From assembly GCA_036374135.1 (NCBI GenBank), contig DASUUK010000041.1:1-64000 (forward strand): 64,000 nt of DNA, written 5' to 3'. The position numbers and the translations under genes were made by a program. The stretch is from Euzebyales bacterium (lineage in GTDB: Bacteria; Actinomycetota; Nitriliruptoria; Euzebyales; JAHELV01). The notes beneath the pieces are model-generated. The model worked only from the letters and a program-made list of their open reading frames with translations. It was not told where the DNA came from and did not search any database. Shown here one piece after another: positions 41,876 to 51,098 of this stretch (positions within the stretch are counted from its first letter, which is position 1; each line of letters begins with the position of its first letter).

Positions 41876-42286
41876 ATGGCGGCCGAGGCCCAGCCGAGGA
41901 TCAGGACCCTGAGCACGGAGGAGTGCTGGGCCCGCCTGGCGGACCATCCCGCCCGGGTCGGCAGGGTCGGCATCGGTGGCCCCAGCCCGGACATCCTGCC
42001 GGTCAACTACGCCGTCGACGGACACAGCGTCGTCTTCCGCACCGCTGAGGGCAAGAAGTTGGCCGCGGTCGGACGCGGCGAGCGGGTCGCGTTCGAGGTC
42101 GACGACGTCGACCCCAAGTGGCGACGCGGATGGAGCGTGGTGCTGCGCGGCTTCGCGGAGCACGTGAGCGACATGCGCCAGAAGGCGCTGCTCGAGGAAC
42201 TGCCCCTCCAGCCGTGGGATCCGTCACCCAAGACCGAGCTCGTCCGGATCACGAGCCACATGATCTCAGGACGCGAGATCGTCTGA
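41876..42286 (+). CDS. pyridoxamine 5'-phosphate oxidase-like flavoprotein
   Basis: A 136-aa split-barrel protein. LSTEECWARLADHPARVGRV and DILPVNYAVDGHSVVFRTAE, with GERVAFEVDDVDPKWRRGWS, are typical of PNPOx-like FMN or F420 proteins in actinobacterial dormancy (DosR-type) regulons. The substrate is unknown. A strong AAGGAGCGGAG ribosome site precedes ATG 41876. The CBS gene follows 19 bases downstream, and a DosRS-like pair is next, so a stress role is likely. Confidence 0.82.
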   Translation: MAAEAQPRIRTLSTEECWARLADHPARVGRVGIGGPSPDILPVNYAVDGHSVVFRTAEGKKLAAVGRGERVAFEVDDVDPKWRRGWSVVLRGFAEHVSDMRQKALLEELPLQPWDPSPKTELVRITSHMISGREIV

Positions 42287-42305
42287 CGATCGGAAAGGAC
42301 CCGCC

Positions 42306-42710
42306 ATGCAGGTCCGCGACGCCATGACCCGGCAGGTCGCGACCGTCGCCCCGACCACCTCGGCGCTGGCGGCCTTGCGGATGATGTCCGGGCGCCGCAT
42401 CCGGCACCTGCCGGTGGTCGACAGTGACGAACTGGTGGGGATCGTCAGCGACCGTGACCTGACCCCGGCGATCCGCACCCCGCCCTCCGCCGACCTGCGG
42501 GCGCGGACGGTTGGCCGCCTGATGTCGTCGCCAGTCCAGTCCGTGCGCCCCGACGACGACCTGCTCGCGGCAACACGTCAGCTGCTGGCGTGGCGGATCA
42601 GCGCGCTGCCGGTGGTGGACCATGGACGGGTCGTGGGCATCCTCACGACCACCGACTGCCTCGAGGCCATGGTCTCGGCGATCGGGGACGCGACGTCGTC
42701 AACGGGTTGA
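42306..42710 (+). CDS. CBS-domain pair protein (Hrp1-like)
   Basis: A 134-aa protein made of two CBS motifs only: ~residues 1-60 (VRDAMTRQVATVAPTTSALA; RHLPVVDSDELVGIVSDRDL) and ~65-125 (VGRLMSSPVQSVRPDDDLLA; SALPVVDHGRVVGILTTTDC). CBS pairs bind adenosyl ligands and regulate partners. M. tuberculosis Hrp1 is a DosR-controlled example. It follows the PNPOx-like gene by 19 bases. The 3' end overlaps the convergent response-regulator gene by 12 bases. Confidence 0.9.
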   Translation: MQVRDAMTRQVATVAPTTSALAALRMMSGRRIRHLPVVDSDELVGIVSDRDLTPAIRTPPSADLRARTVGRLMSSPVQSVRPDDDLLAATRQLLAWRISALPVVDHGRVVGILTTTDCLEAMVSAIGDATSSTG

Positions 42711-43382
42711 CGTGCCGTGCCGACCGCGGTGCTCGGCCAGATACGCGGCGGCCTCGGCGCGGCGTGACATGTGCATCTTCGCCAGGATCGACGACACGTA
42801 GTTCTTGATCGTCTTCTCGGCCAGGCCGATCCGCTCCCCGATCGCGCGGTTGGTCATGCCGTCGGCGATCATCTCGACGATCCGCAGTTCGGTCGGTGTC
42901 AGACGTGCCAGCCGGGCGTCACCCGCAGTCTCGGGGTGCCGGAGGCGGTCGAGCACCTTCGCGGTCACCGCGGGATCCAGCAGCGACTCGCCGTCCCCGA
43001 CCCGCCGGATGCCGTCGATGAGGTCGTGGCCACGGATCTGCTTGAGGACGTAGCCGGCGGCGCCGGCCATGATCGAGTCGAACAACGCGCGGTCGTCCGC
43101 GAACGATGTCAGCATCAGGACCGCCATGTCCGGGTGCTCCTCGCGGATCGCACGGCAGACCTCGACACCTGACCGGTCGGGCAGGCGCACATCCAGCACG
43201 ACGATGTCAGGTCTGTACGACCGTGCACGGATGAGGGCGTCGGACGCCGTGTCGGCCTCGGCGACGACCACGATGTCGTCTTCGGCCTCGAGCATGCTTC
43301 GCAGCCCCGCCCGCACCACCTCGTGATCGTCCACCAGCATGACGCGCAGCGTGCGGTCGGCGGTCGATTCGTTCTCCGTCAT
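42699..43382 (-). CDS. NarL/DosR-like response regulator
   Basis: A 227-aa two-component regulator. The receiver domain (~12-130) has the acidic pair in VMLVDDHEVVRAGLRSMLEA, the phosphoacceptor D64 in DIVVLDVRLPDR, and the conserved lysine in GYVLKQIRG. The LuxR/NarL HTH (~155-215) reads LTPTELRIVEMIADGMTNRA and IGLAEKTIKNYVSSILAKMH, very like DevR/DosR. It is divergent from the GAF-GAF kinase (59-base gap), its probable partner. ATG 43382 has GAGG upstream; GTG 43397 is an alternative. Confidence 0.9.
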   Translation of the reverse strand: MTENESTADRTLRVMLVDDHEVVRAGLRSMLEAEDDIVVVAEADTASDALIRARSYRPDIVVLDVRLPDRSGVEVCRAIREEHPDMAVLMLTSFADDRALFDSIMAGAAGYVLKQIRGHDLIDGIRRVGDGESLLDPAVTAKVLDRLRHPETAGDARLARLTPTELRIVEMIADGMTNRAIGERIGLAEKTIKNYVSSILAKMHMSRRAEAAAYLAEHRGRHGTSTR

Positions 43383-43441
43383 CTGTGGCCTCACCACCTG
43401 CGTCGGCAGCTAGGCTACCGCTCAGGCGACCATGGGAGCAC

Positions 43442-45067
43442 ATGGGCGGCATGGAAGACAGTGTGATCTCGCGCATCAGCGAGGCGGCCGTCACGGTCGC
43501 CAGCGGCTTGGAGCTGGCCGACGTGCTCCAGCACGTGGTCGAGGCGGCGGCGATGCTCCTCGACGCGCGCTACGCGGCGCTCGGCGTGATCGGCGACGAC
43601 ACCGAACTCGAGACCTTCGTGCACACCGGCTTCGACGGCGACATCGACGCGATCGGCCATCCTCCGGAGGGCCGCGGCATCCTCGGCCTGCTGATCCGCG
43701 ACGCCCAGCCCCTGCGGTTGGACGACCTCAGCAGCCACCCCGCGTCCGTCGGCTTTCCGGAGGGGCATCCGCCCATGCGGACCTTCCTCGGTGCACCGAT
43801 CCGCGTGCGCGAACGCGTGTACGGCAACCTGTACGTGACCGACAAGCGCGGCGGAGGACCGTTCACCGAGGCCGACGAACAACTCGCGCTCCTGGTCGCC
43901 GCCGCCGCAGGAGCCGCGATCGACAACGCGATCATGTACGGGGCGACCCGCCAGCGCGAACGCTCGCTGGACGCGCTGCGCGAGATCTCGGGCGAGATCC
44001 TCGGCGGATCCGAAGGTCCGCGCGTGCTCAACCTCATCGCCGAACGCGCCCTCGAGTTGACCGGCGCCGACCAGGCCGTGATCTGCATGCCGCGGCCGTC
44101 GACGGCCGGCGCGGTGCTGGAGGTCCGCGCGGCGGCCGGCAGGTCGGCGTCGACGTTGCGTGGCGAGCTGGTCACCGCCGACACCTCGCTGTCAGGGACG
44201 GTGATGCGCAGCGGCGTGGCCGTCGATGCCGACTCCGTCCCGCCGGAGCTCGGGCCGACCGACGACGACGAGGATCTCGTCACCGTCGGCGTCCCTCTGC
44301 TGATCCGCGGCGACACCCACGGGGCCCTGGTCGTGGCCGCCCGCAGGCTGACGTACGACGACCGACGGCTGCTGCAGACGTTCGCCAACCATGCGGGTGT
44401 GATCGTCGAGTACATGCGCGCGCGGGCCGAGCTGGAACGGCTGCTGCTGATCGAGGAGCGCGAGCGCATCGGGCGTGATCTGCACGACACCGTCATCCAG
44501 CGGCTGTTCGCGACGGGGTTGGAGCTGCAGGCGCTCGTCGTCCGCCACGCCGACGACGACAACCTGGTGCGCACGCTCGGGGGGACCGTCGAGAACCTCG
44601 ACGACATCATCACCCAGATCCGGGCGACCGTCTTCGCCCTGCATCCGCCGGCGCTGGTCGACGACGGAGGTACGGCGACCGCGAGTGGCGTCCACGACCT
44701 CGTGGCGGGGATCGTGGCCGAATCCAGCCGCGCTCTCGGCTTCACGCCGGAGCTGATGCTGCCCAACGACCCGGACACGCTCGTGCGCAGCGACATCGCG
44801 GCCCACCTGCTGGTCGTCCTGCGCGAGGCGCTCTCGAACGTCGCCCGACACGCGGCGGCGACCGCGGCCGCCGTCGAGGTCCACCTCGGCGACGAGGTCG
44901 TCGTGCGCGTGACCGACAATGGCCTCGGTCTGCCCCCCGAGGCGTCCGGGACCGGCGACGGACTGGCCAACATGCGCCACCGCGCGGAGACGATCGGCGG
45001 TCGGTTCGTCATCGACCGGGCGCTGGAGGGCGGCACCAGACTCGAGTGGCGGGTCCGCGACGGGTAG
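43442..45067 (+). CDS. GAF-GAF sensor histidine kinase, DosS/DevS-like
   Basis: A 541-aa histidine kinase. Two GAF domains (~20-160 and ~195-325) precede a HisKA_3 dimerisation domain with the phospho-histidine H348 in ERIGRDLHDTVIQRLF, and a HATPase domain with TDNGLGLPPEASGTGDGLAN near the end. In DosS the first GAF binds haem through H149. A histidine at the equivalent place (H109 in PEGHPPMRTFLGAPIRVRE) is visible, so redox, O2 or NO sensing is plausible but unproven. There is no membrane segment. It probably phosphorylates the divergent DosR-like regulator. Confidence 0.9.
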   Translation: MGGMEDSVISRISEAAVTVASGLELADVLQHVVEAAAMLLDARYAALGVIGDDTELETFVHTGFDGDIDAIGHPPEGRGILGLLIRDAQPLRLDDLSSHPASVGFPEGHPPMRTFLGAPIRVRERVYGNLYVTDKRGGGPFTEADEQLALLVAAAAGAAIDNAIMYGATRQRERSLDALREISGEILGGSEGPRVLNLIAERALELTGADQAVICMPRPSTAGAVLEVRAAAGRSASTLRGELVTADTSLSGTVMRSGVAVDADSVPPELGPTDDDEDLVTVGVPLLIRGDTHGALVVAARRLTYDDRRLLQTFANHAGVIVEYMRARAELERLLLIEERERIGRDLHDTVIQRLFATGLELQALVVRHADDDNLVRTLGGTVENLDDIITQIRATVFALHPPALVDDGGTATASGVHDLVAGIVAESSRALGFTPELMLPNDPDTLVRSDIAAHLLVVLREALSNVARHAAATAAAVEVHLGDEVVVRVTDNGLGLPPEASGTGDGLANMRHRAETIGGRFVIDRALEGGTRLEWRVRDG

Positions 45068-45288
45068 TCCTCCCGCCGTCGTCCGGGTCGACGGGAACCC
45101 CTGCGGACGCCGGGCCGCACCGGTGAACCGAAGGTTACGGAGCATCCGATCCGATGTACGCGCTGTGCGCGCTGTCGGCGGACCTGACCGGCGTGAGCAG
45201 ATCGACCCTTGCGCGATGGCGGATTGGGAGTACACCGTCGGTGGTGACTGTTGTGCCGGACAGATGGGACATCGAGCAGGAGGGGTCA

Positions 45289-46614
45289 ATGTCGACCGAC
45301 ACGCGCCGAGGCCACCCTGACACCTCACGCACGCCTCCGCGCACGGACGATGGATCAGCCGTTGCGCGCACCATCAGGCCGCTGCTCGCGGCGACGGTCG
45401 GCGCACCACCCCCTGTGCGCTTCGCCTTCTGGGACGGCAGCGCCACCGGCCCCGACGACGTAGGCACGGTGCACGTCGACTCGCCGCTGGCGATCCGGCG
45501 GATTGTGTGGGCGCCAGGCCACCTGGGCGTCGCCCGCGCGTACGTCGCCGGGGATCTCCACGTCAGCGGCGACCTGTTCGGCGTGCTCACCGCGTTGCGC
45601 GACGCGACGCCGGCCGGTGTGCGCTTCGGCTGGCGGGCGATCGTGAGCGCGCTGCGTGTTGCGCACCGGCTCGGAGCGCTCGGCCGTCCGCCACAGGCAC
45701 CCCGCGAAGAGGCCCGGCCGGTCGGTTGGCAGCACTCCATCAGACGGGATGCGAGCGTGATCGGGCACCACTACGACGTGGGCAACGACTTCTACCGCCT
45801 CGTGCTCGGGCCCGCCATGACCTACTCGTGTGCGCGCTTCACCGGTCCCGACGTCGATCTGCGACAGGCGCAGGACGCCAAGCACGAGCTGGTGTGCCGC
45901 AAGCTCGGGCTGCACGAACGTGGTGGCATGCGGCTGCTCGACGTCGGTTGCGGGTGGGGATCGCTGGCGATCCACGCGGCGCGCCACCACGGCGCGCAGG
46001 TCGTGGGCATCACGATCAGCCGCGCCCAGGCCGAGCTCGCGCGCCGACGTGCCGCGGACGCCGGCGTCGCCGACCGTGTCGAGATCCGGTTGCAGGATTA
46101 CCGCGAGGTGTGCGGTGAGCGCTTCGACGCGATCTCCTCCATCGGCATGTCCGAGCACGTGGGATCCCGGCGCATCGACCAGTACTTCGCGATCCTGTAC
46201 GCACTGCTCGAACCCCGCGGAAGACTGCTGAACCACGCGATCACGTCAACCGACGGCTCGCGCCTGTCGCGACGCTCGTTCGCGGGTCGCTACGTGTTCC
46301 CGGACGGCGAGCTGCTGGACGTGGGCGACCTGCAGCTCGCGATGGAGCGCGCCGGGCTCGAGATCCGCGATGTGGAGTCGCTGCGCGAGCACTACGCGAC
46401 GACGCTGCGGCACTGGGTCGCGAACCTGGACGCCAACTGGGATGAGGCGGTGGCACTGGTCGGCCGCGGACGCGCGCGGGTGTGGCGCCTGTACATGGCG
46501 GGGTCGGCGATCGGCTTCGCCGACAACGGGTTGTCGGTCCACCAGGTGCTGGCCGTCCGACCGGACGACGGCGGCGCCAGCGGCATGCCGACGACCCGCC
46601 GCGGGTGGGAATGA
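45289..46614 (+). CDS. cyclopropane-fatty-acyl-phospholipid synthase family methyltransferase
   Basis: A 441-aa SAM enzyme of the CFA/mycolic-acid cyclopropane synthase family. The N-terminal domain (~40-150) has [20 protein letters not shown] and [20 protein letters not shown]. The catalytic half has [23 protein letters not shown] motif [16 protein letters not shown], and [19 protein letters not shown] (the E-H pair that binds bicarbonate). It methylates or cyclopropanates unsaturated acyl chains in the membrane. GCAGGAGGGG precedes ATG 45289. There is no operon partner. Confidence 0.9.
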   Translation: MSTDTRRGHPDTSRTPPRTDDGSAVARTIRPLLAATVGAPPPVRFAFWDGSATGPDDVGTVHVDSPLAIRRIVWAPGHLGVARAYVAGDLHVSGDLFGVLTALRDATPAGVRFGWRAIVSALRVAHRLGALGRPPQAPREEARPVGWQHSIRRDASVIGHHYDVGNDFYRLVLGPAMTYSCARFTGPDVDLRQAQDAKHELVCRKLGLHERGGMRLLDVGCGWGSLAIHAARHHGAQVVGITISRAQAELARRRAADAGVADRVEIRLQDYREVCGERFDAISSIGMSEHVGSRRIDQYFAILYALLEPRGRLLNHAITSTDGSRLSRRSFAGRYVFPDGELLDVGDLQLAMERAGLEIRDVESLREHYATTLRHWVANLDANWDEAVALVGRGRARVWRLYMAGSAIGFADNGLSVHQVLAVRPDDGGASGMPTTRRGWE

Positions 46615-46720
46615 GACCCACGCGGGATCCCACGTGGGCGCCGGTCAGCGCGACGCCCGCAGCTATCATCGGCCGCCGTCACGTGTGCGTTCAGACCACC
46701 GGCAGCATCGAGCGGAGCGC

Positions 46721-47761
46721 ATGGAACTCGGCATCTACACGTTCGCCGAAGTCACGCCCGACCCACGGACCGGCACGACGGTCACCCCGCGGCAGCGGCT
46801 GGTGGACCTGCTCGAGGAGATCGAGCTGGCCGATCAGCTCGGCCTCGACGTGTTCGGGGTGGGCGAGCACCACCGCCCCGACTTCGCCGTGTCGGCGCCC
46901 GGCGTCGTCCTCGGCGCGGCAGCGGCCCGCACGTCCCGCATCCGTCTGACCAGCGCCGTGTCGGTGCTGAGCTCAGACGATCCGGTGCGGGTCTTCCAGC
47001 AGTTCGCGACCGTCGACCTGCTGTCCGGTGGCCGGGCGGAGATCATGGCGGGGCGCGGATCGTTCATCGAGTCGTTTCCCCTGTTCGGCTACGACCTCGA
47101 CGACTACGACGCGCTGTTCGCCGAGAAGCTCGAGCTGCTGCTCGCGTTGCGGCGCAGCGAGCGGATCACGTGGCGCGGGCGGCTGCGTCCGGCGATCGAC
47201 GGCCGCGGCGTCTATCCACGACCGGAGCAGGAGCAGCTCCCCGTCTGGGTGGCCGTCGGTGGGACGCCCCGCTCCGCGGTACGGGCCGGTGCATTGGGGT
47301 TGCCGATGGCGCTCGCGATCATCGGCGGCGTACCGCAGCGGTTCACGCCCTTCGCAGAGCTGCACCGCCAGGCGGCCGAGCAGGCGGACCGGCCGCGACC
47401 GGCCCTGTCGATCAACTCGCACGGCTACCTTGCGGACACGTCGCAACAGGCGGCAGACGAGGCGTTCGGCCCGTTCAAGGCGACCATGGACCGCATCGGC
47501 CGCGAACGGGGCTGGCCACCGATGAGCCGCGAGCAGTTCGAGGCGTCCCGCACCCTGCACGGGGCGAACTTCGTCGGCAGCCCGGATCAGGTGATCGAGA
47601 AGATCCTGCATCAGCACCAGTTGTTCGATCACGACCGGTTCCTGCTGCAGTTCAGCGTGGGGACGATGCCCCATAGCCAGATCATGCGATCGATCGAGCT
47701 CTACGGCACCAAGGTCGCTCCGGCGGTACGCGCCGAGCTCGAGGCCGGGCGGACCGGCTGA
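46721..47761 (+). CDS. LLM-class flavin-dependent oxidoreductase
   Basis: A 346-aa TIM-barrel, luciferase-like flavoprotein. Characteristic segments are [60 protein letters not shown] and [20 protein letters not shown]. It is closer to FMN-dependent, YhbW-like members than to F420 enzymes (GEHH motif). The substrate is unknown. Upstream is the CFA-synthase gene (106-base gap), downstream the convergent GH1 gene, so it is probably a single-gene unit. Confidence 0.88.
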   Translation: MELGIYTFAEVTPDPRTGTTVTPRQRLVDLLEEIELADQLGLDVFGVGEHHRPDFAVSAPGVVLGAAAARTSRIRLTSAVSVLSSDDPVRVFQQFATVDLLSGGRAEIMAGRGSFIESFPLFGYDLDDYDALFAEKLELLLALRRSERITWRGRLRPAIDGRGVYPRPEQEQLPVWVAVGGTPRSAVRAGALGLPMALAIIGGVPQRFTPFAELHRQAAEQADRPRPALSINSHGYLADTSQQAADEAFGPFKATMDRIGRERGWPPMSREQFEASRTLHGANFVGSPDQVIEKILHQHQLFDHDRFLLQFSVGTMPHSQIMRSIELYGTKVAPAVRAELEAGRTG

Positions 47762-47914
47762 CGCGTCCACGGCGACCATCGGCGTGCCCCGGCGATCGGC
47801 CGGGCACGTCCCGCGCCCCCGCCCGACCCCGGTGACCACCGTGATCTCGGTACGCGGCTCAGCCGAGCATCCCGTCCGCTACGACAGCGTCGGAGTCGCG
47901 GGCGACGGGACCGA

Positions 47915-49267
47915 CTAGGCGCCGCGCGCGGCGAGCAGATCACGCAGCCAGTGGGCGCTCGTCTTGGGCGTGCGCCGTTGCGTGTCGTAGTCGACGTGGA
48001 CGATGCCGAACCGGGGGACGTAGCCCTCGGCCCACTCGAAGTTGTCCAGCAGCGACCACACCAGGTAGCCGCGCAGGTCGACGCCCGCGTCACGCGCGTC
48101 CAACGCCGCCGACAGGTGCGCGTCGAGGTAGTCCACCCGGCGGTCGTCGCGCACGGCGCCGTCGGTGTCGGGCGCGTCGTCGAAGGCCGCACCGTTCTCG
48201 GTGATCCACAGGGGCAGCGGACCGTAGTCGTCGGCGATCCGTCGCAGCACGTCGGTCATCGACGGCGGATGGATCGGCCAGTCGAGTTGCGTCCGCTCCG
48301 CGTCGATCGGCGGGTGGACGATGCCCGCCAGCGCGGGACCGATCGCAGGCGTGCCCTCACCACCCGCGGCGACCCGCTCGGGCCGGTAGAAGTTCACCCC
48401 CAGCCAGTCGAGCGGCGCGCCGATGATCGTCGGGTCCCCCTCCCGGATCACCGACAGGTCCGCGACCGCGGCGAACGCCTCGAGCACGTCCGACGGGTAC
48501 CGACCCTGGACCACCGCGTCCAGCCACCAGCGGTTCAGCACGCCGTCGAACAGGCGCGCCGCGTCCTGGTCATCCGCCTCGTCGCTCGCCGGCCACACCG
48601 GGGCGGGGTTGATGACGATGCCGACCTCACGCGCCTGGGCACCGCGCAACGCCTCGACGCCGAGCCCGTGGGCGAGCAGCAGGTGGTGGGCGGCCGCGAC
48701 CGCGATCGCGTCGTCGCGCACACCCGGCGCGTGGACACCGGCCTGGTGACCGAGGTGTGCCGCGCACCACGGTTCGTTGAGCGTGGCCCACGAAGCCACC
48801 CGGTCGCCGAGCACGCGCGCGGTCGCCTCGGCGTAGTCCGCGAACCGTCCGGCCGTGTCACGCACCGCCCAGCCACCGGCATCCTGGAGCGCGGCCGGCA
48901 GGTCCCAGTGGTACAGGGTGGCCATCGGCGCGATGCCCCGCTCGAGCAACCCGTCGACGAGCCGGTCGTAGAAGCCGAGCCCCGCGGCGTTGGTGCGGCC
49001 CCGGCCGTCAGGGTGGACGCGCGGCCAGGCGATCGAGAACCGGTAGGCATCGACGTCGAGCCACGCCAGCAGGTCGAGGTCGTCCTCGAGCCGGTCGTAG
49101 TGCTCGCACGCGTCATCGCCGGTCGAGCCGTCCGCGATCGCCCCGGGCTGACGGCAGAAGACGTCCCAGATCGAGGGTCCGCGGCCGTCTGCCGCAACCG
49201 CCCCCTCGATCTGGTACGCCGACGTCGCAACCCCCACCTGCAGGTCCTGCAGCCGCGTGGCGTCCAT
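47915..49267 (-). CDS. GH1 beta-glucosidase
   Basis: A 450-aa glycoside hydrolase family 1 enzyme of standard length. The N-terminal signature is GVATSAYQIEGAVAADGRGP, the acid/base glutamate is in WATLNEPWCAAHLGH, and the nucleophile glutamate in LPLWITENGAAFDD. The C-terminal YLVWSLLDNFEWAEGYVPRF is also typical. It hydrolyses terminal beta-D-glucosides such as cellobiose. There is no signal peptide, so it is cytoplasmic and would need a sugar importer, which is not nearby. The 279-base upstream gap holds an inverted repeat that may be its operator. Confidence 0.93.
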   Translation of the reverse strand: MDATRLQDLQVGVATSAYQIEGAVAADGRGPSIWDVFCRQPGAIADGSTGDDACEHYDRLEDDLDLLAWLDVDAYRFSIAWPRVHPDGRGRTNAAGLGFYDRLVDGLLERGIAPMATLYHWDLPAALQDAGGWAVRDTAGRFADYAEATARVLGDRVASWATLNEPWCAAHLGHQAGVHAPGVRDDAIAVAAAHHLLLAHGLGVEALRGAQAREVGIVINPAPVWPASDEADDQDAARLFDGVLNRWWLDAVVQGRYPSDVLEAFAAVADLSVIREGDPTIIGAPLDWLGVNFYRPERVAAGGEGTPAIGPALAGIVHPPIDAERTQLDWPIHPPSMTDVLRRIADDYGPLPLWITENGAAFDDAPDTDGAVRDDRRVDYLDAHLSAALDARDAGVDLRGYLVWSLLDNFEWAEGYVPRFGIVHVDYDTQRRTPKTSAHWLRDLLAARGA

Positions 49268-49349
49268 GGCTTCTCCACGATCTCGACGTGTCGCAGCGGT
49301 ACGACGGGCGTGCCACCGACGGCGGGGCGACCGTTGCCGTCAGGGCGCA

Positions 49350-49391
49350 GGTTCCCCTCCCGAGCAGGCGGGAGAGAGCCCGGGAGGGGAA
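49350..49391. promoter_or_regulatory. inverted repeat upstream of the GH1 gene
   Basis: GTTCCCCTCCC (49350-49360) is exactly complementary to GGGAGGGGAAC (49381-49391), with a 20-base spacer. It lies ~85-125 bases upstream of the beta-glucosidase start, where a sugar-responsive repressor might bind. A structural RNA role is also possible. Confidence 0.35.
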
Positions 49392-49465
49392 CGACCGCCG
49401 GCACACCCTGGCGCGCCCGTTCCCCGTTGTCAACCGGTCGGACGCGCGGGGACCGACACCTGATC

Positions 49466-49526
49466 ACACCATCCGGACACGGGTGACATCGTCGGCGGTG
49501 TCCCCCGTGTCCGATACGTGTCGTCG
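49466..49526 (+). repeat. dispersed palindromic element, copy 5
   Basis: ATCCGGACACGGGTGACATCG opposes CGGTGTCCCCCGTGTCCGATAC followed by GTGTCG; only cores are quoted. The element lies between the divergent GH1 and nur genes and ends just before the nur -10 box. It is more diverged on its left arm than copies 3 and 4 but has the same orientation. Confidence 0.75.
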
Positions 49527-49533
49527 TCGCCTC

Positions 49534-49539
49534 TAGGCT
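49534..49539 (+). promoter_or_regulatory. -10 box of a likely leaderless promoter (nur)
   Basis: TAGGCT lies seven bases before GTG 49547, with no Shine-Dalgarno sequence. The same hexamer precedes menB and the GAF kinase with longer leaders. Confidence 0.5.
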
Positions 49540-49546
49540 GGCCACC

Positions 49547-49990
49547 GTGTCCGAGACGAATGACATCGACGGCCGGCTGCGCGGCCACGGTCTGCGCGTG
49601 ACGCGTCCGCGCCGGGCCGTCTGGCACGCGCTGATGGCCGCGGACGGCCACCTGACCGTGGAGGAGGTCGCGGAGCGCGTCGCGCGGGAGCACCCGGGCG
49701 TCAACCTGGCATCGGTCTACCGCTCGCTCGCGCTCTTCTCGCAGCTCGACCTGGTCCGCGAGTCGCGGCTGGGCGACGAGGACGTCACCCGGTGGGAGCT
49801 GGCGCACCCCGACGAGCACTTCCACCTGATCTGCGACGTGTGCGGCCAGGTCGACCACCACGCGGGTGACCTGGTCGCACGCATCGTGGAGCACCTGCGC
49901 GCCGGCCACGGGTTCGAGCCGCGGTCGGTCGACCTGTCGGTGGTCGGGCGGTGCGCGTCGTGCGCAGCCGCCGCTGCCGACGACACGTGA
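49547..49990 (+). CDS. nur: Fur-family metalloregulator, probable nickel regulator Nur
   Basis: A 147-aa Fur-family repressor. The N-terminal winged helix has GLRVTRPRRAVWHALMAADG and HLTVEEVAERVAREHPGVNL, with ASVYRSLALFSQLDLVRE. The metal-binding half has HPDEHFHLICDVCGQVDHHA and a C-terminal cysteine pair in VVGRCASCAAA, giving a CxxC...CxxC zinc site. The assignment to Nur rests on the downstream NikMQO-type transporter and a matching TTGCNA-N5-TTGCNA operator before it. Zur or Fur would be the alternatives. Confidence 0.8.
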   Translation: MSETNDIDGRLRGHGLRVTRPRRAVWHALMAADGHLTVEEVAERVAREHPGVNLASVYRSLALFSQLDLVRESRLGDEDVTRWELAHPDEHFHLICDVCGQVDHHAGDLVARIVEHLRAGHGFEPRSVDLSVVGRCASCAAAAADDT

Positions 49991-50006
49991 CCCCTCCACC
50001 TTTTTA

Positions 50007-50036
50007 TTGCGAACAACTTGCGATAGTCGCTACTGT
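50007..50036 (+). promoter_or_regulatory. Nur box overlapping the nikMN promoter
   Basis: TTGCGA-ACAAC-TTGCGA (50007-50023) matches the streptomycete Nur-box form tTGCaA-N5-ttGCAA, with two CG changes. The first TTGCGA also serves as a -35 box, 18 bases from a -10-like TACTGT (50031-50036). Bound Nur would block transcription when nickel is plentiful. Confidence 0.65.
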
Positions 50037-50092
50037 GGTCACGCCGACCGGTCGTCACGATCGTCGGCGCTCGGCCGAGGCGGAGGTTGTCC

Positions 50093-51097
50093 GTGCACGC
50101 TCCCGACGGGTTCCTCAACGCCGGCACGGCCGTCACCACCGGACTGCTCAGCACCGGGGCGGTGGGTGCGGCGCTGCGTCAGATGCGCTCATCGATGGCC
50201 GACCGCCAGGTCCCACTCGCCGGGCTGACGGCCGCGTTCGTGTTCGCCGCGCAGATGTTCAACTTCCCGGTCGCGGCGGGCACGACCGGACACCTGCTGG
50301 GCGGCGCGCTCGCGGCGGTGCTGCTGGGCCCCGCAGCCGGTGCCGTCGTGGTGACGGTCGTCGTGGTCGTGCAGGCGCTCGCGTTCGCCGACGGTGGCCT
50401 GACCGCGCTCGGCTACAACGTGCTGAACATGGCTGTCGTGACGGCCTTCGGCGGGTACGGCGTCTTCGTCCTGATGCGGCGACTGCTGCCGGCCAATGCC
50501 GCGGGCGTCGTGGCGGCGACCGGTCTCGCCGCGGGTGTGTCCGTGGCGTTGTCGGCCATGGCGTTCGCGGTGGAGTGGCTGTTCGGCGCCACCGCGCCGG
50601 TGCCGTTCGACACCGTGTTCGGCGCGATGGTCGGCGTGCACCTGCTGATCGGGGTCGGCGAGGGGCTCATCAGCGCGATGGCGGTCGGCGCCGTCCTGGC
50701 CGCGCGTCCCGATCTGGTGCACGGCGCGCGTGACCTCACGCGCGCGCAGACGGCCGACCGCCCACGGATCGGCATGCGCACCTTCGCGCTCGCCGCGGTG
50801 ATCGTCGCACTGCTGTTCGCCGCGGTCGTCAGCCAGTTCGCCGCGCCCGATCCCGACGGCCTCGAGCGTGTCGCACGCGACACCGGCATCGCCGAGAGTG
50901 GGACCGACCACGTGCTGGCCGACAACATGTTCGCCGACTACGCCACCGACGGACTCGACGACGAGACCACCAGCCTCGCGCTCGCCGGCGTCGCCGGTGT
51001 GGCGGTCACCTTGCTGGTCGGCCTCGGGATCGCGGCCGCCGTGCGCGACCGCCGCCCACGCGCGTCCACATCCACCGCCGTCGACTCCGGCCGCTGA
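50093..51097 (+). CDS. nikMN: ECF nickel/cobalt transporter S-component, NikM-NikN fusion
   Basis: A 334-aa membrane protein. The NikM/CbiM part (~1-210) begins MHAPDGFLNAG. GTG 50093 is chosen because it gives Met1-His2, needed for metal binding in this family, and because GGAGG lies six bases upstream; the earlier TTG 50087 would bury that histidine. The C-terminal part (~225-320) has two helices around PDPDGLERVARDTGIAE, a PDGLE/NikN-like segment. It binds Ni(II) or Co(II) outside and delivers it through the NikQ/NikO energising module encoded next. Confidence 0.9.
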   Translation: MHAPDGFLNAGTAVTTGLLSTGAVGAALRQMRSSMADRQVPLAGLTAAFVFAAQMFNFPVAAGTTGHLLGGALAAVLLGPAAGAVVVTVVVVVQALAFADGGLTALGYNVLNMAVVTAFGGYGVFVLMRRLLPANAAGVVAATGLAAGVSVALSAMAFAVEWLFGATAPVPFDTVFGAMVGVHLLIGVGEGLISAMAVGAVLAARPDLVHGARDLTRAQTADRPRIGMRTFALAAVIVALLFAAVVSQFAAPDPDGLERVARDTGIAESGTDHVLADNMFADYATDGLDDETTSLALAGVAGVAVTLLVGLGIAAAVRDRRPRASTSTAVDSGR

Positions 51098-51098
51098 C

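Noticed and set aside
41731-43441. DosR box in the PNPOx/CBS/kinase promoter regions
   Set aside because: Fragments such as GTCCC and GGGTCC occur, but none form GGGAC-N4-GTCCC, so no box is claimed.
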